From: Siccirubricoccus phaeus
GTDB taxonomy: Bacteria > Pseudomonadota > Alphaproteobacteria > Acetobacterales > Acetobacteraceae
Length of the DNA stretch: 64,000 nucleotides
Direction of reading: 5' to 3'
NCBI RefSeq assembly: GCF_008360935.1
Contig: NZ_SRXO01000026.1
Coordinates: forward strand, 30,561 to 94,560
In this document: positions 33,726 to 42,989 of the stretch, in pieces
How the letters are laid out: every line of letters begins with the position of its first letter
Position numbering within the stretch: position 1 is the stretch's first letter
Notes under the pieces: generated by a model
What the model saw: the letters and a program-made list of their open reading frames with translations, nothing else
Databases searched by the model: none
What the model was told of the DNA's origin: nothing
Made by a program: the position numbers and the translations under genes

Positions 33726-34718
33726 TCAGCGCGCCTTCAGCGCATCCACCAGCTTGCGGCCATCCTCGCCGGCGCGCTGGACCCATTCCTCCACCATGAT
33801 GGCGCTGATCTGCTGCAGCCCGGCCATGACATCGGGCGGCAGGGTGCCCATGGTCAGGCCCTTCTCGGCCAGGCGGTGCTCCGTGCTGGTCTGCGCTTCC
33901 CGCGCGTAGCCCCAGCCGCGATCCTCGGCCTTCCTCGCCGCCGCCAGCAGCGCCGCCTTGTCCGCCGGGGCCAGCCCGTCCAGCGCGCGGCGGGAGATGA
34001 GGACGGCGTTCTTGGTCATGGAGAAGGTCGCGGGCGTGAAGACCTTCGCATAGTCCCAGGCGCTGGTGTCCACGCCGGTCTGCGCGCTGGTGACCATGGC
34101 GGTGGCGATGCCGGTGGCGAAGGCCTGGGCGAGTTCCGCCTGCTGCACCAGCACCGGGCTGGCCTGGATCAGCGCGGCGAAGCGGTTGGTCATCGGGCTG
34201 AAGGTGCGGAAGCGGCTGCCCTTGAAGACATCCAGGCTGGTGATCGGCACCTGGGTGTAGAAGCCCGCCGCCGGCCAGGCGACGCTGTAGAGCAGCGAGA
34301 CGCCCTGGCGGGCGAAGCGTGCCTCGATGAAGGGCCGCTGCAATTCCAGCAGCCGGCGGGCGCCGTCGAAATCCGGCACCAGGAAGGGCACCGCATCGGC
34401 GTCGAAGAACGGGTCCTCGTTGGAATAGGCGGTCAGCAGGATCTCGCCGAGCTGCACCTGGCCGGTCTGCACGCCACGCTTGATCTGCGGCATGGGCAGC
34501 AGCGCGGCGTTGCTGTGCACCGTGATGCTGAGCCGGCCGCCGGTCGCCTGCTCCACCTCGCCGACGAATTCGCGGATGTTGCGGGTATGGAAATTGCCGT
34601 CCGGATAGGCGGTGGCCATCTGCCACCTGACCTGGGCGTGGGCGCCGGGGCCGGCCAGCAGGGCGGGTGCCGCCAGGCCGGGCGCGAGCAGGGCGGTGCG
34701 GCGGGTCAGCAGGAACAT
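33726..34718 (-). CDS. TRAP transporter receptor (DctP family), copy 2
   Basis: A 330-residue secreted receptor with signal peptide (LLTRRTALLAPGLAAPALLA) and the same core as copy 1: VRWQMATAYPDGNFHTRNI, PQIKRGVQTGQVQLGEILL, RFRTFSPMTNRF, DTSAWDYAKVFTP, and the C-terminal EEWVQRAGEDGRKLVDAL. The ATG at 34718 follows GGAG; an ATG at 34739 is possible. It has no permease genes of its own and lies 192 nt upstream of the dctPQM operon on the same strand, so it may feed the same permease with another ligand. Confidence 0.88.
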   Translation of the reverse strand: MFLLTRRTALLAPGLAAPALLAGPGAHAQVRWQMATAYPDGNFHTRNIREFVGEVEQATGGRLSITVHSNAALLPMPQIKRGVQTGQVQLGEILLTAYSNEDPFFDADAVPFLVPDFDGARRLLELQRPFIEARFARQGVSLLYSVAWPAAGFYTQVPITSLDVFKGSRFRTFSPMTNRFAALIQASPVLVQQAELAQAFATGIATAMVTSAQTGVDTSAWDYAKVFTPATFSMTKNAVLISRRALDGLAPADKAALLAAARKAEDRGWGYAREAQTSTEHRLAEKGLTMGTLPPDVMAGLQQISAIMVEEWVQRAGEDGRKLVDALKAR

Positions 34719-34848
34719 GCGGGGAAACTCCGGGGACATCGTTATGGGCTGGGAGCGAAGGGCAAACGCCGTGCCGCGGTGGGGCTTCGCCCTCTGCCTC
34801 CGGCGAGGGGCGAAGCCTTCCCGGACCCCGTCCTAAGGCCGGCCGGCC

Positions 34849-37221
34849 TCATTCCAGCGCGTCCAGCTCGCCCGGCTCCTCCGCCCGCCCGGCGCCGAAG
34901 GGGATCTCCAGCTCGCAGACCAGGCCGGAAGGGGCCCAATCCAACCGCACCTCGCCGCCAAGCTGGCCGCGCACCACCCTCTCCAGCACGCGGGAGCCGA
35001 AGCCGCGCTGGCGCGGCGGCCCGGCCAGCGGCGGCCCGCCGCTTTCCGCCCAGCGCAGGTGCAGCCGCCCGGCTGTCCCGCCCTCCGCCTGCCAGGTCAC
35101 CGCCACCCGGCCAGCCGGCACCGAAAGCGCGCCATGCTTCACCGCATTCGTCGCCAGCTCATGGATTACCATGGCCAGGGGCTGGGCCTTGCCGGGGGGC
35201 AGCACCAGGGCCGGGCCCTCCAGATCGGCACGCTGGCCGGCCAGGAAGGGCGCCAGCTCGCCGCGCAGCATGGCGCGCAGCGACGCACCGTTCCACCGCT
35301 TCTCCGCCAGCAGGGTCTGGGCCCGGGCCAGGGCGGCGACGCGGCCTTCCACCGCCCGGGCGAAGGCCGGCACGTCCCGCGCCCGGGTCAGCCGCAGCAT
35401 GGTCTGCACCACGGCCAGCGCATTCTTGGCGCGGTGGTCCACCTCCCGCGCCAGCAGCCGCTGCCGCTCCGCCGCCGCCCGCCGCTCCGTCACATCCTGG
35501 CCGATCTTGAGGAAGCCGCGCACGCTGCCATCGGCGCCGCGCAGCGCCGCGGTCGAGCCCTCGATGAAGACCAGCGAACCGTCCCGGCGCTGGTGCCAGC
35601 GGATATCCGGCGCCACCCCCTCCCGCCGCGCCGTCTCCAGCTCGCGCGCCGGCACGCCTTCCGCCTGATCCTCCGGGGTGAAGGTCAGGGCGATGTGCCG
35701 GCCGATCGCTTCCGCCGCCTCCCAGCCGAAGATCCGCGCCGCGCCGCCGAACCAGGTATCGATCCTGCCCTCGGCATCGGCGGTGAAAATGGCGTAGTCG
35801 CGCGCATTCTCCACCACCAGCCGCAGCCTCTCCTCCCGCTCCCGCAGCGCCGCCTCGGCCTGCATGCGGTCATGGACGTCCACGGAAGCGCCGTACCAGG
35901 CGAGGATCTCGCCGCTGCGCGGGTCGCGCTGCGGCTCCGCCCGGGCCAGAAACCAGCGGTAGCGGCCGTCGCGGCCGCGGATGCGGTGCTCGGACAGGAA
36001 GGTGGTCCCGTGCCGCCGCGCCGCTTCGAACAATTCCAAGGTGCATGCCGCATCCTCGGGGTGCAGGAAGCGGGCGATCGCCTCCGGCAGCGTCGAGGCG
36101 ACGGCCTCGGACCCCGTGTAGTCGAACCAGTGCTGGTTGACGAAGGTGCCGTTCCCCGCCGCATCGGTGATCCAGACCATCTGCGGCACGGCATCGGCCA
36201 TTGCCCGGAAGCGCGCCTCGCTGGCGCGCAGCGCCGCCTCCGCCCGGGCCCGTTCCAGCGCCGCCCAGCTCCGCTCCGCCGTCGCCTGGGCCAGCCGGAT
36301 CTCGGCCGGGGTCCAGCGCCGCGGCCGCGGCTCCTGCAGGCTCAGCACGGCGCGGAGGCGGCCGGCCCGGACCAGCGGCACCGCGACCATCGCCCGGCAG
36401 CCGAGGCCGGCCCAGGCCGGCTCCGCCCCCGCGGTGCGCGGGTCCGCCAGGCAATCCACCACGGCGAGGCTGCGGCCGGCGCGCAATTCCGCGACGGCGG
36501 CAGGGCCGAACCCGGCCAGGCGCCTTGCCTCTCCCACCTGGCCGGGCCCGCCCGCCGCGCGCCATTCCGCGGCGATGGCGAGCAATTCCCCGGCCGTATC
36601 CACCTCGCCATAGCAGGCGCGCGCGGTGGCGAGCTGGCGGCCCAGCAGTTCCACCGCCCGCCGGCCCAGCGCCTCCGGCTCCGTCGCCTCCCACAGGGCG
36701 GCTTCCAGCTTCAGCAGGAAGGCCTGGTTGCGCTCCGCCTGCACCTTGCCGGTGGTCTCGATGACCGTATCGAGGATGCCGGCCACCCGGCCCGCGCCAT
36801 CCCGGATCGGGCTGTAGCAGAAGGTGAAGAAGGCCTGCTCGGGGTAGCCGCTGCGCTCGATGGTGAGGGGGAAATCCTCGATGAAGGTGGCTTCCCCCGC
36901 CATCGCCCGGGCGGCGATCGGGCCGATCGAGGCCCAGGCTTCCTGCCACACCTCGTTGAAGGGCCGGCCCAGCGCTTCCGGCTTGGCGCCGAGGATGGGG
37001 CGGAAGGCATCATTGTACAGGGTGACGAGATGCGGCCCCCAGATGATGCAGGCGGGGAAGCCGGAGCCGAGCATCATGCTGACCGCGACCCGCAGCGCCT
37101 GAGGCCATTCCTCTGGCGGGCCGAGCGGCGTTACCGCCCAGTCATGCCGGCGCATCGCCTCCCCCATCCGGCCGCCGCCGGTCAGGAAATCCGCCGCGCG
37201 GAAGGGCTCAGCCGGCGGCAT
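34849..37221 (-). CDS. PAS/GAF sensor histidine kinase, HWE family
   Basis: A 790-residue soluble kinase. In order: a PAS-like N-terminal domain (about 40-165, ACIIWGPHLVTLYNDAF), a GAF-like domain (about 175-325, ending RRWTPAEIRLAQATAERSWA), a PAS domain (about 345-465, MVWITDAAGNGTFVNQHWFD) and another (about 475-590, RDYAIFTADAEGRIDTWFGG). The HWE kinase domain follows, with His596 in REVDHRAKNALAVVQTML and the N box HELATNAVKHGALS (about 687-700). No transmembrane segment is evident. HWE kinases often govern light or general-stress responses; no response regulator is adjacent. It lies between two TRAP receptor genes on the same strand. Confidence 0.9.
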   Translation of the reverse strand: MPPAEPFRAADFLTGGGRMGEAMRRHDWAVTPLGPPEEWPQALRVAVSMMLGSGFPACIIWGPHLVTLYNDAFRPILGAKPEALGRPFNEVWQEAWASIGPIAARAMAGEATFIEDFPLTIERSGYPEQAFFTFCYSPIRDGAGRVAGILDTVIETTGKVQAERNQAFLLKLEAALWEATEPEALGRRAVELLGRQLATARACYGEVDTAGELLAIAAEWRAAGGPGQVGEARRLAGFGPAAVAELRAGRSLAVVDCLADPRTAGAEPAWAGLGCRAMVAVPLVRAGRLRAVLSLQEPRPRRWTPAEIRLAQATAERSWAALERARAEAALRASEARFRAMADAVPQMVWITDAAGNGTFVNQHWFDYTGSEAVASTLPEAIARFLHPEDAACTLELFEAARRHGTTFLSEHRIRGRDGRYRWFLARAEPQRDPRSGEILAWYGASVDVHDRMQAEAALREREERLRLVVENARDYAIFTADAEGRIDTWFGGAARIFGWEAAEAIGRHIALTFTPEDQAEGVPARELETARREGVAPDIRWHQRRDGSLVFIEGSTAALRGADGSVRGFLKIGQDVTERRAAAERQRLLAREVDHRAKNALAVVQTMLRLTRARDVPAFARAVEGRVAALARAQTLLAEKRWNGASLRAMLRGELAPFLAGQRADLEGPALVLPPGKAQPLAMVIHELATNAVKHGALSVPAGRVAVTWQAEGGTAGRLHLRWAESGGPPLAGPPRQRGFGSRVLERVVRGQLGGEVRLDWAPSGLVCELEIPFGAGRAEEPGELDALE

Positions 37222-37435
37222 GGCGCCGTACCGCTGCGGGCGCCGGCCGGCAGGCGGCGCGGCCGCCTGCAGGATGGGAGCCGGAGGGCCAGGTGGGGCG
37301 AGGCTTCATGCCAGGGAAACGACCGGGGATGTGGAGTTTTCAGGGGCGGTTCCGGGCAATTTCGCGTGCGCGGAACGGCCCAGTGGCAGGCCCGCCCGGC
37401 GCCCTGCCGTGACGGCGGGGCGTGCGGGCGGGCGA

Positions 37436-38409
37436 TCAGCCGGCGCGATAGGCTGCCACCAACTTTCGCCCGTCCTCGCCGGCCCGGGCGATCCACTCCT
37501 CGGTCATCACCTTGCTCACCTCGGCCAGGCCGGCGAGCAGCGCCGGCTCGGCTGTTCGATCCGCATGCCGCGCTCGGCGAGCTTCGCCTCGGTGGCGCCG
37601 GTCGCGGCCTCGGCCAGGCGGTAGCCGCGTGCCTCGGCCCGGGCGGCGGCCTCCCGCACCGCCTGCCGGTCGGCCTCGGGCAGCGCCTCCAGCGCCCGTC
37701 GCTGCACGAAGATGGCGGTCTTGGTCATGGAGAAGCCGACCGGGGTGAAGATCCGGGCATAGTCCCAGGCGGAGGTATCGACCCCGCCGGCGGCGGAGGT
37801 GACCATGGTGTTCACCACCCCCGTGGCGAAGGCCTGCGCCACTTCCGCGAGCTGCACCAGGGTAGGTACGGCGCCGACGAGTTGGGCGAAGCGCTGCGTC
37901 ATGGTGTTGAAGGTGCGCATCTTCATGCCGCGAAACGCCTCCACCGAGGCGAGCGGCGCATTGGTATAGAAGCCGGCCGGCGGCCAGGGCACGCAGAACA
38001 GCACCTCCAGCCCCTGGCGGGCGAAGCGGGCCTGCACATAGGGGTTGGCCAGGCGGTGCAGCTTCCGCGCCTCGGCGAAGCCGGTGACGAGCTGCGGCAC
38101 CGCATCCACGTCGAAGAACGGGTCCTCATTGGCATAGGCGGAGAGCAGGATCTCGCCGAGCTGCACCTGGCCCTGCTGCACCCCGCGCTTGATCTGCGGC
38201 ATGGGCAGCAGGCTGCCATTGATATGCGCCTGCACCTGCAGGCGGCCGGCGGTGGCCTGCTGCACCTCCTCGAGGAATTCACGGATGTTGCGGGTGTGGT
38301 AGCTGCCCTCGGCATAGGGGGTGGCCATCTGCCAGCGGGCCTGGGCGCGGGCGGCGCCGGGCAGCAGGGCGGCGGCGAGCAGCGGCAGATGGCGGCGGCC
38401 GGGACGCAT
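37436..38409 (-). pseudogene. TRAP receptor (DctP family), copy 3, with a late frameshift
   Basis: A third relative of the two receptors above (QARWQMATPYAEGSYHTRNI, PQIKRGVQQGQVQLGEILLS, TMTQRFAQLVGAVP). The start is the ATG at 38409 with a signal peptide. The frame shifts near 37548: read straight, it stops early at 37516. With one extra base the expected C-terminus appears (LLAGLAEVSKVMTEEW, then ARAGEDGRKLVAAYRAG, stop at 37436), matching copies 1 and 2. The site CCGGCTCGGCTG would be restored by CCGGCTCCGGCTG. It may be a true pseudogene, or a base-call error in a GC-rich run. Confidence 0.8.
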
Positions 38410-38454
38410 GGCGGTCCTCCCCTCGTTTCGGCGGGAGCATGCCGTTTCCCGGCC

Positions 38455-38540
38455 GTTGCGGGCAAGGGCGGGGGGCGCTGCCCTGCACCCCGCCGGGAGA
38501 CGGACCACCCCCCCGGCCCCGGTGAGAGTTTTGCGTCGCG
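38455..38540 (-). repeat. Dispersed repeat family A, copy 4 (reverse)
   Basis: The minus strand contains AAAACTCTCACCGGGGCCGG, then CCCGGCGGGGTGCAGGGCAG, as in the other copies. It lies in the 314-nt gap 38410-38723 between the receptor pseudogene and the CBS gene; nothing else is clear in that gap. Confidence 0.65.
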
Positions 38541-38723
38541 GGTTCGGTCGTAGTGCGCCAGGTCCAGCGCATTGCCGAAGGTGCATGGGGCAGCACCACG
38601 GCGATCTGCTCTACAATCCATAAGCTAGGGCGGTTTCGCGCTGACCGGACCCGGCGGGCGCGATCCGGCCCTGAACATGAAACTCGGCGCCAGCCTGTCC
38701 CGGCCTGGCCGAACGGCTCCCGT

Positions 38724-39161
38724 TCAGCCGGCCGAGACGACGTAATCCTTCAGCGCCTCCGCCTCCTGCTCCGCCGCCTCGATCCGCGCCTTCACCAGGT
38801 CGCCGATCGAGACCAGGCCGTGCAGCGCGCCGGCCCCGTCCAGCACCGGCAGATGGCGGACGCGGCGCTGCGTCATCAGCGCCAGCGCCTCCGTCACCAG
38901 CGTTTCCCGCCGCACCGTCACCAGCTCCCGCGTCATGAACTGGGAGGCAGGCAGGCCGGTGGTGCCGGGGCCGTGCCCGGCCATGCCGCGGACGATGTCC
39001 CGCTCGCTGATGATGCCACGCAGCCGGCCCGCGGCATCCCGCACCAGCGCGGCGCCGATCCGATGGGTGGTGAGGGTGCGGGCGACGTCGAGGATGCTGT
39101 CCTCCGGCCGCACGGTGATGACCGTGTCGCCTTTCACCTTCAGAATGGATCCGATGACCAT
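38724..39161 (-). CDS. Two-CBS-domain protein
   Basis: A 145-residue soluble protein made of a tandem CBS pair (a Bateman module) that usually senses adenine nucleotides. CBS1 is about residues 10-65 (ITVRPEDSILDVARTLTTHR, GIISERDIVRGMA). CBS2 is about 75-130 (ELVTVRRETLVTEALALMTQ, HLPVLDGAGALHGLVSIGDL). The ATG at 39161 matches the usual family start (MVIGSILKVKG). No attached catalytic domain. Single gene, reading left. Confidence 0.9.
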   Translation of the reverse strand: MVIGSILKVKGDTVITVRPEDSILDVARTLTTHRIGAALVRDAAGRLRGIISERDIVRGMAGHGPGTTGLPASQFMTRELVTVRRETLVTEALALMTQRRVRHLPVLDGAGALHGLVSIGDLVKARIEAAEQEAEALKDYVVSAG

Positions 39162-39405
39162 GCCCGTCCTCCTCCGGGGGCCGGTGGAGTCGCTGGCGTC
39201 GCGGCCAGCATGGACCGGCCTCGTGGCAGGCTGCGCCCGTGGCGCCAGCCAAGGCAAGGGAAACCGCACCGCTCCCGCGCCGTCGCGACGCGTGCTCCAT
39301 CACGACGCATACACTCCCGCAATCGTGACCAGAGCCTGCGCCGCACCGCCTCACCTCCGCCGCGCTTCCATGCCCCTATGTCGCGTACCCAGAGAATGTT
39401 CTGGA

Positions 39406-39639
39406 ATGACGATCAATCTCCGCGTTTCGGCGGATGGGCAGAGTTGTCTGGTTTCCGGCCTTGGGCTCCGGGCGGCCTTTCGCCTGGACGGCTTGCCGGC
39501 GGATTGGCAGGAGAGGGCGATGCGGCCGGCGGCGCAGGCGGCGCTGGGGCAATGGCTGGCGGCGCATGGCGTGCGGGGGAAGCCGGTGCCGCGCCCGGCC
39601 GAGGAGCTGCGGCAATTGCTGGATGAAGCCGGGGGCTGA
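39406..39639 (+). CDS. Small hypothetical protein
   Basis: A 77-residue frame starting at the ATG at 39406 (MTINLRVSADGQSCLVSGLG). It encodes a short beta-rich start followed by two amphipathic helices ending LRQLLDEAGG. Codon use is consistent with genes here, but there is no strong ribosome-binding site. It precedes the DUF4139 gene by 91 nt on the same strand. No family recognised. Confidence 0.45.
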   Translation: MTINLRVSADGQSCLVSGLGLRAAFRLDGLPADWQERAMRPAAQAALGQWLAAHGVRGKPVPRPAEELRQLLDEAGG

Positions 39640-39730
39640 GCATCTCGCTTTCTCTCACGGGCCGGGGTCGGCGCCGCCTTGCCGCCGCATTTGCCGCTAC
39701 CCTGCGCCCCTCCCCTTTCCCGAGGCTCCG

Positions 39731-41770
39731 ATGCGCCCTGCCCTGCTGCTTGCCTGGCTTGCCATCCCCTTGGCCATCCCCTTGGCCACGCCCCTTGCCC
39801 CGGCGGCGCGGGCGGAGGAGTTGCCGGTGCGTGCCGTCACCCTCTCCAATGCCGGGCTGATCCAGATCGAGCGTGCCGGCACCCTGGCGCCGGCTGCCAG
39901 CATCACCTTCCGCGCCCCGGTCGAGGATGTGGACGACATCCTGAAATCCCTGGTGCTGCGCGATCCCGGCGGCGCCGTCGAAGCCCTCCGCCTGCCGGCC
40001 CAGGATCTGGAGGCGGAGGCCTTCCGCGGCCTGCCGCTCCGCCCCGGCGATTTCGAGAACCGTGCGGCGGTGCTGCGGGCGCTGCGCGGCCAGGCGGTGG
40101 AGGCCGGCGGCACCACCGGCCGCATCGCCGATGCGGAGGAGGCGGAGGGCGGGCTGCGCCTCTCCCTCCTCACCCCGCAGGGGCTGCGGCTGCTGCTGCT
40201 GCGGGAGGGGGAGGAGGTAAGGCTGACCGATGCCGCCCTCGCTGCCCGCATCGCCCGGGCGGCGGAGGCGATGGCCGCCAGCCGCAGCGCGGATGAGCGG
40301 CAGGTGGAGATCCGCCTGCGCGGCGCCGGGGCGGCGCGGGAGGTGGGCTTCGCCTATGTCGCCGCCGCGCCGCTGTGGAAGCCGAGCTGGCGGCTGCTGG
40401 TGCCGGCGGGCGGCGGGGAAGCCCGGCTGCAGGGCTGGGCGGTGGTGGAGAACCGCTCCGGCGCGGATTGGGACGGGGTGCGGCTGGCCCTCGTCTCCGG
40501 CAATCCGGCGGCCTATCGCCAGGCGCTCTATGCCCCCATCCGGGTGGCGCGGCCGGAGCTGCCGGTGCGGGCGGCGGAGCAGGTGGTGGTTGCCGCCGAT
40601 ACCGGCGCGCGGCCGGTGCCGGAGGCCCAGGCGGAACGGCCGGCCCGGGCCATGCGGGCCGCGCCGCCGGCCGCGGCTGCCGCGGCCCCCCCGCCGCCGG
40701 CGGCGCCGGGCTTCGCGGAGGATGTGGCGGCGCTGCCGGCGGCGAGCGCCAGCGCCTCGGCCGGGCGGGTGGCCTTCACCCTGCCGGCGCCGGTGGCGCT
40801 GCGGGCGGGTGAGACGGCGAACCTGCCTTTCCTCGACGCCACCCTGCCGGCCGAGCGGCTGTGGTGGGTGCAGGATGTGCATGCCCGCAACCCGCTGAAC
40901 GCGGTCCGGCTGCGCAACACCGGCAGCAGCGTGCTGCCGGATGGGCTGGCCGCCGTGTACGGCGCGGATGGGGCGGAGTCCGGCGCCTATCTGGGCGATG
41001 CCGAGATCCGCGCGGTGGCGCCGGGCGAGACGCGGCTGCTGGCCTTCGCCCGCGACCGCGACGTGCTGCTGAACAGCGCGACGGCGAGCGGCGAGCGGCC
41101 GGCGAAGGTCGAGTTCCGCCGCGGCGTCGTCGTCATCGGTACGCAGCGGCGGGAGGAGGTGGCGCTGGCCATCGACCCGCGCGGAGCGCGCGGCCGGCTG
41201 GTGGTGGACCTGCCCCGCCGGCCGGGCGCGACGCCGCGCTTCCCGGTGGCGGCGGAGGGGGATTTCGGCCTGCGGCATGAGGCGGTGCTGGAGGGCACGC
41301 CGACCACGCTGCGCTTCGTCTTCGAGCGGGAGGGGCGGCAGGAGGTGCCGCTATGGGATGCCGGGTTGGGCGACCCGATCCTGCTGCGCTGGCGGGAGGT
41401 GGATGTGGAGCGCGAGCAGCGCCGCCTGCCGGGCGGGCCCGGCACGCTGGAGGCGCTGCGGGCGGTACTGGAAAGGCTGCCGGCCGATGCGCCCGGCCGC
41501 GACGGGCTGCAGGGGGTGACGGAGGGCCTGGCCGAGGCGCGCCGGCTGCTGGAGGCGGCGCGCGGCGCCATCCGGCAATACGTGGCGGCGGAAGCGGTGC
41601 TGAGCCGCGCCCGCGCGGCGGTGGAGGACCGCACCGGCGCGGAGCGGGAGGAGGCCCGGCGGCGGCTGAACCAGGCGAGCCTGGCGGCGGAGCGTGCCGG
41701 CGGCGCGGCCGATGCGGCCTGGGAGGCGTGGCAGCGGGCGGTGCAGGCCGTGGTGGCGCGGACGGGGTGA
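39731..41770 (+). CDS. Secreted DUF4139 domain protein
   Basis: A 679-residue exported protein. A signal peptide (LLLAWLAIPLAIPLATPLAP) ends near AARA-EE. The N-terminal region (about 30-200) is beta-rich. The DUF4139 region (about 200-560) includes VGFAYVAAAPLWKPSWRLLV and GWAVVENRSGADWDGVRLAL. A Pro/Ala-rich linker (about 310-345) interrupts it, and the C-terminal 100 residues are a coiled coil (AEREEARRRLNQASLAAERA region). Some relatives are called mucoidy-inhibitor-like, but the function is unknown. It converges with the 2-hydroxyacid dehydrogenase gene. Confidence 0.8.
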   Translation: MRPALLLAWLAIPLAIPLATPLAPAARAEELPVRAVTLSNAGLIQIERAGTLAPAASITFRAPVEDVDDILKSLVLRDPGGAVEALRLPAQDLEAEAFRGLPLRPGDFENRAAVLRALRGQAVEAGGTTGRIADAEEAEGGLRLSLLTPQGLRLLLLREGEEVRLTDAALAARIARAAEAMAASRSADERQVEIRLRGAGAAREVGFAYVAAAPLWKPSWRLLVPAGGGEARLQGWAVVENRSGADWDGVRLALVSGNPAAYRQALYAPIRVARPELPVRAAEQVVVAADTGARPVPEAQAERPARAMRAAPPAAAAAAPPPPAAPGFAEDVAALPAASASASAGRVAFTLPAPVALRAGETANLPFLDATLPAERLWWVQDVHARNPLNAVRLRNTGSSVLPDGLAAVYGADGAESGAYLGDAEIRAVAPGETRLLAFARDRDVLLNSATASGERPAKVEFRRGVVVIGTQRREEVALAIDPRGARGRLVVDLPRRPGATPRFPVAAEGDFGLRHEAVLEGTPTTLRFVFEREGRQEVPLWDAGLGDPILLRWREVDVEREQRRLPGGPGTLEALRAVLERLPADAPGRDGLQGVTEGLAEARRLLEAARGAIRQYVAAEAVLSRARAAVEDRTGAEREEARRRLNQASLAAERAGGAADAAWEAWQRAVQAVVARTG

Positions 41771-41846
41771 GCGCGCTCCGCGCGCCTCCGGCGCGACGTC
41801 GAGCGCGCATGGGCGCGCCCGGACGCGACTGCGTCCTTCGGCGCAG

Positions 41847-42833
41847 CTACCGCGCGAGGTTGCGGAGCGTCTCGCCGCGCGCCCAGCGCGCCAGGTTGTC
41901 GGCGAAGATTGCCGCCACGCGCTCCGGCAGCCCGTCGCTGGCCGCGGCGCTGTGCGGGGAGACGATGACGTTCGGCAAATCCCAGAAGGGACTCTCCGCC
42001 GGCAGCGGCTCCATGGCGAAGACGTCGAGGAAGGCGCCGGCGAGATGGAAGCTGGTCAGCGCCGCCAGCAGCGCCGCCTCATCCACCACCCCGCCGCGCG
42101 CGACATTCACCAGATGCCGCCCGGGCGGCAGCAGCGCCAGGGCGCGCGCATCGATGACGTTGCGCGTCGCCTCGGTCAGCGGGCAGGCGAGGATCAGCCA
42201 ATCCGTCCGCGGCAGCAGCGAGGGCAGATCGGCGAAGCCCGCCGCCGCGTCGAAGCCCGGCGGCGCGCCCGCGGCGGCATCGCGCCGCATCCCGGTGGTG
42301 CGCAGGCCGAAGGCGCGGCAGAGCCGGCCGATCTCCTGCCCGATCGGGCCGGTGCCGAGGATGAGGGCGTGCTGCCCCTCCACATCGCGCGGCTCCGGGT
42401 CGCTGTAGAGCGGTTCCCAGGCGTGCCGGCGCTGCGCCGCGGCGGCGCGGGGAAAGCCGCGGGCCAGCGCCATCAGCCCGGTGACGGCGGTCTGCGCCAC
42501 CGCGGGCGCGCTGGCGCCGGCGGCGTTGGTGAGCAGCAGGCCGCGCGCCAGCATCTCCTGGTACACGGCCATGTCCGTACCGGCGGAGAAGGTCTGTACC
42601 CAGCGCAGGCTGGGCGTCGCCTTCAGCAATTCGACGAATCGGAGGAAGCGCGGCGTGAGGCGGTACCGCGTACCGCCGCGGAACAGATCCCGCGTGATGA
42701 ACGCCACCTCGACGCCGGCGGTCTCCGGCAGCGCGCCCTCCGGTGCCACCGGCACCAATTCGGCGCCCGGGACCGCGGCCAGGATACGCGCCGCATGCCT
42801 CACCGCCGCGACATCCGAAAGAAGCACCCGCAT
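41847..42833 (-). CDS. D-2-hydroxyacid dehydrogenase family protein
   Basis: A 328-residue NAD(P)-dependent enzyme that interconverts 2-oxo and D-2-hydroxy acids. The dinucleotide loop is GTGPIGQEIG (about residues 148-157). Catalytic Arg is in NVARGGVVDEAALL, and catalytic His in SPHSAA; the acidic partner is in DVFAMEPLPAESPFWDLPN, quoted in part. The ATG at 42833 (MRVLLSD) is preferred to a start 18 nt earlier. It shares orientation with the class II aldolase gene upstream, but a strong hairpin lies between them. Confidence 0.85.
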   Translation of the reverse strand: MRVLLSDVAAVRHAARILAAVPGAELVPVAPEGALPETAGVEVAFITRDLFRGGTRYRLTPRFLRFVELLKATPSLRWVQTFSAGTDMAVYQEMLARGLLLTNAAGASAPAVAQTAVTGLMALARGFPRAAAAQRRHAWEPLYSDPEPRDVEGQHALILGTGPIGQEIGRLCRAFGLRTTGMRRDAAAGAPPGFDAAAGFADLPSLLPRTDWLILACPLTEATRNVIDARALALLPPGRHLVNVARGGVVDEAALLAALTSFHLAGAFLDVFAMEPLPAESPFWDLPNVIVSPHSAAASDGLPERVAAIFADNLARWARGETLRNLAR

Positions 42834-42896
42834 CCGCCGTCCTAACCCCACTCCACCGGGCCATCCGCTCGTGATGTCGAGCGGACCGCCCGTTGT

Positions 42897-42921
42897 CCTT
42901 CCGCGGCTTCGCCGCGGAAGG
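42897..42921 (-). terminator. Stem-loop between aldolase and dehydrogenase genes
   Basis: A perfect 10-bp stem (CCTTCCGCGG and its complement) with a CTTCG loop. A second GC hairpin follows at about 42957-42982, nearer the aldolase stop. They probably end the leftward aldolase transcript. Confidence 0.6.
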
Positions 42922-42989
42922 CTGTGCGAGTCATCCGCCGCTGGGCGACCACGGGGCCCCCGCGGAGCCGCGCAGCGGCTGCGGGGGGA

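Noticed and set aside
37222..37435. Possible small gene between the kinase and the third TRAP receptor
   Set aside because: No frame with a start, ribosome-binding site and sensible composition; the stretch is probably the kinase promoter region.
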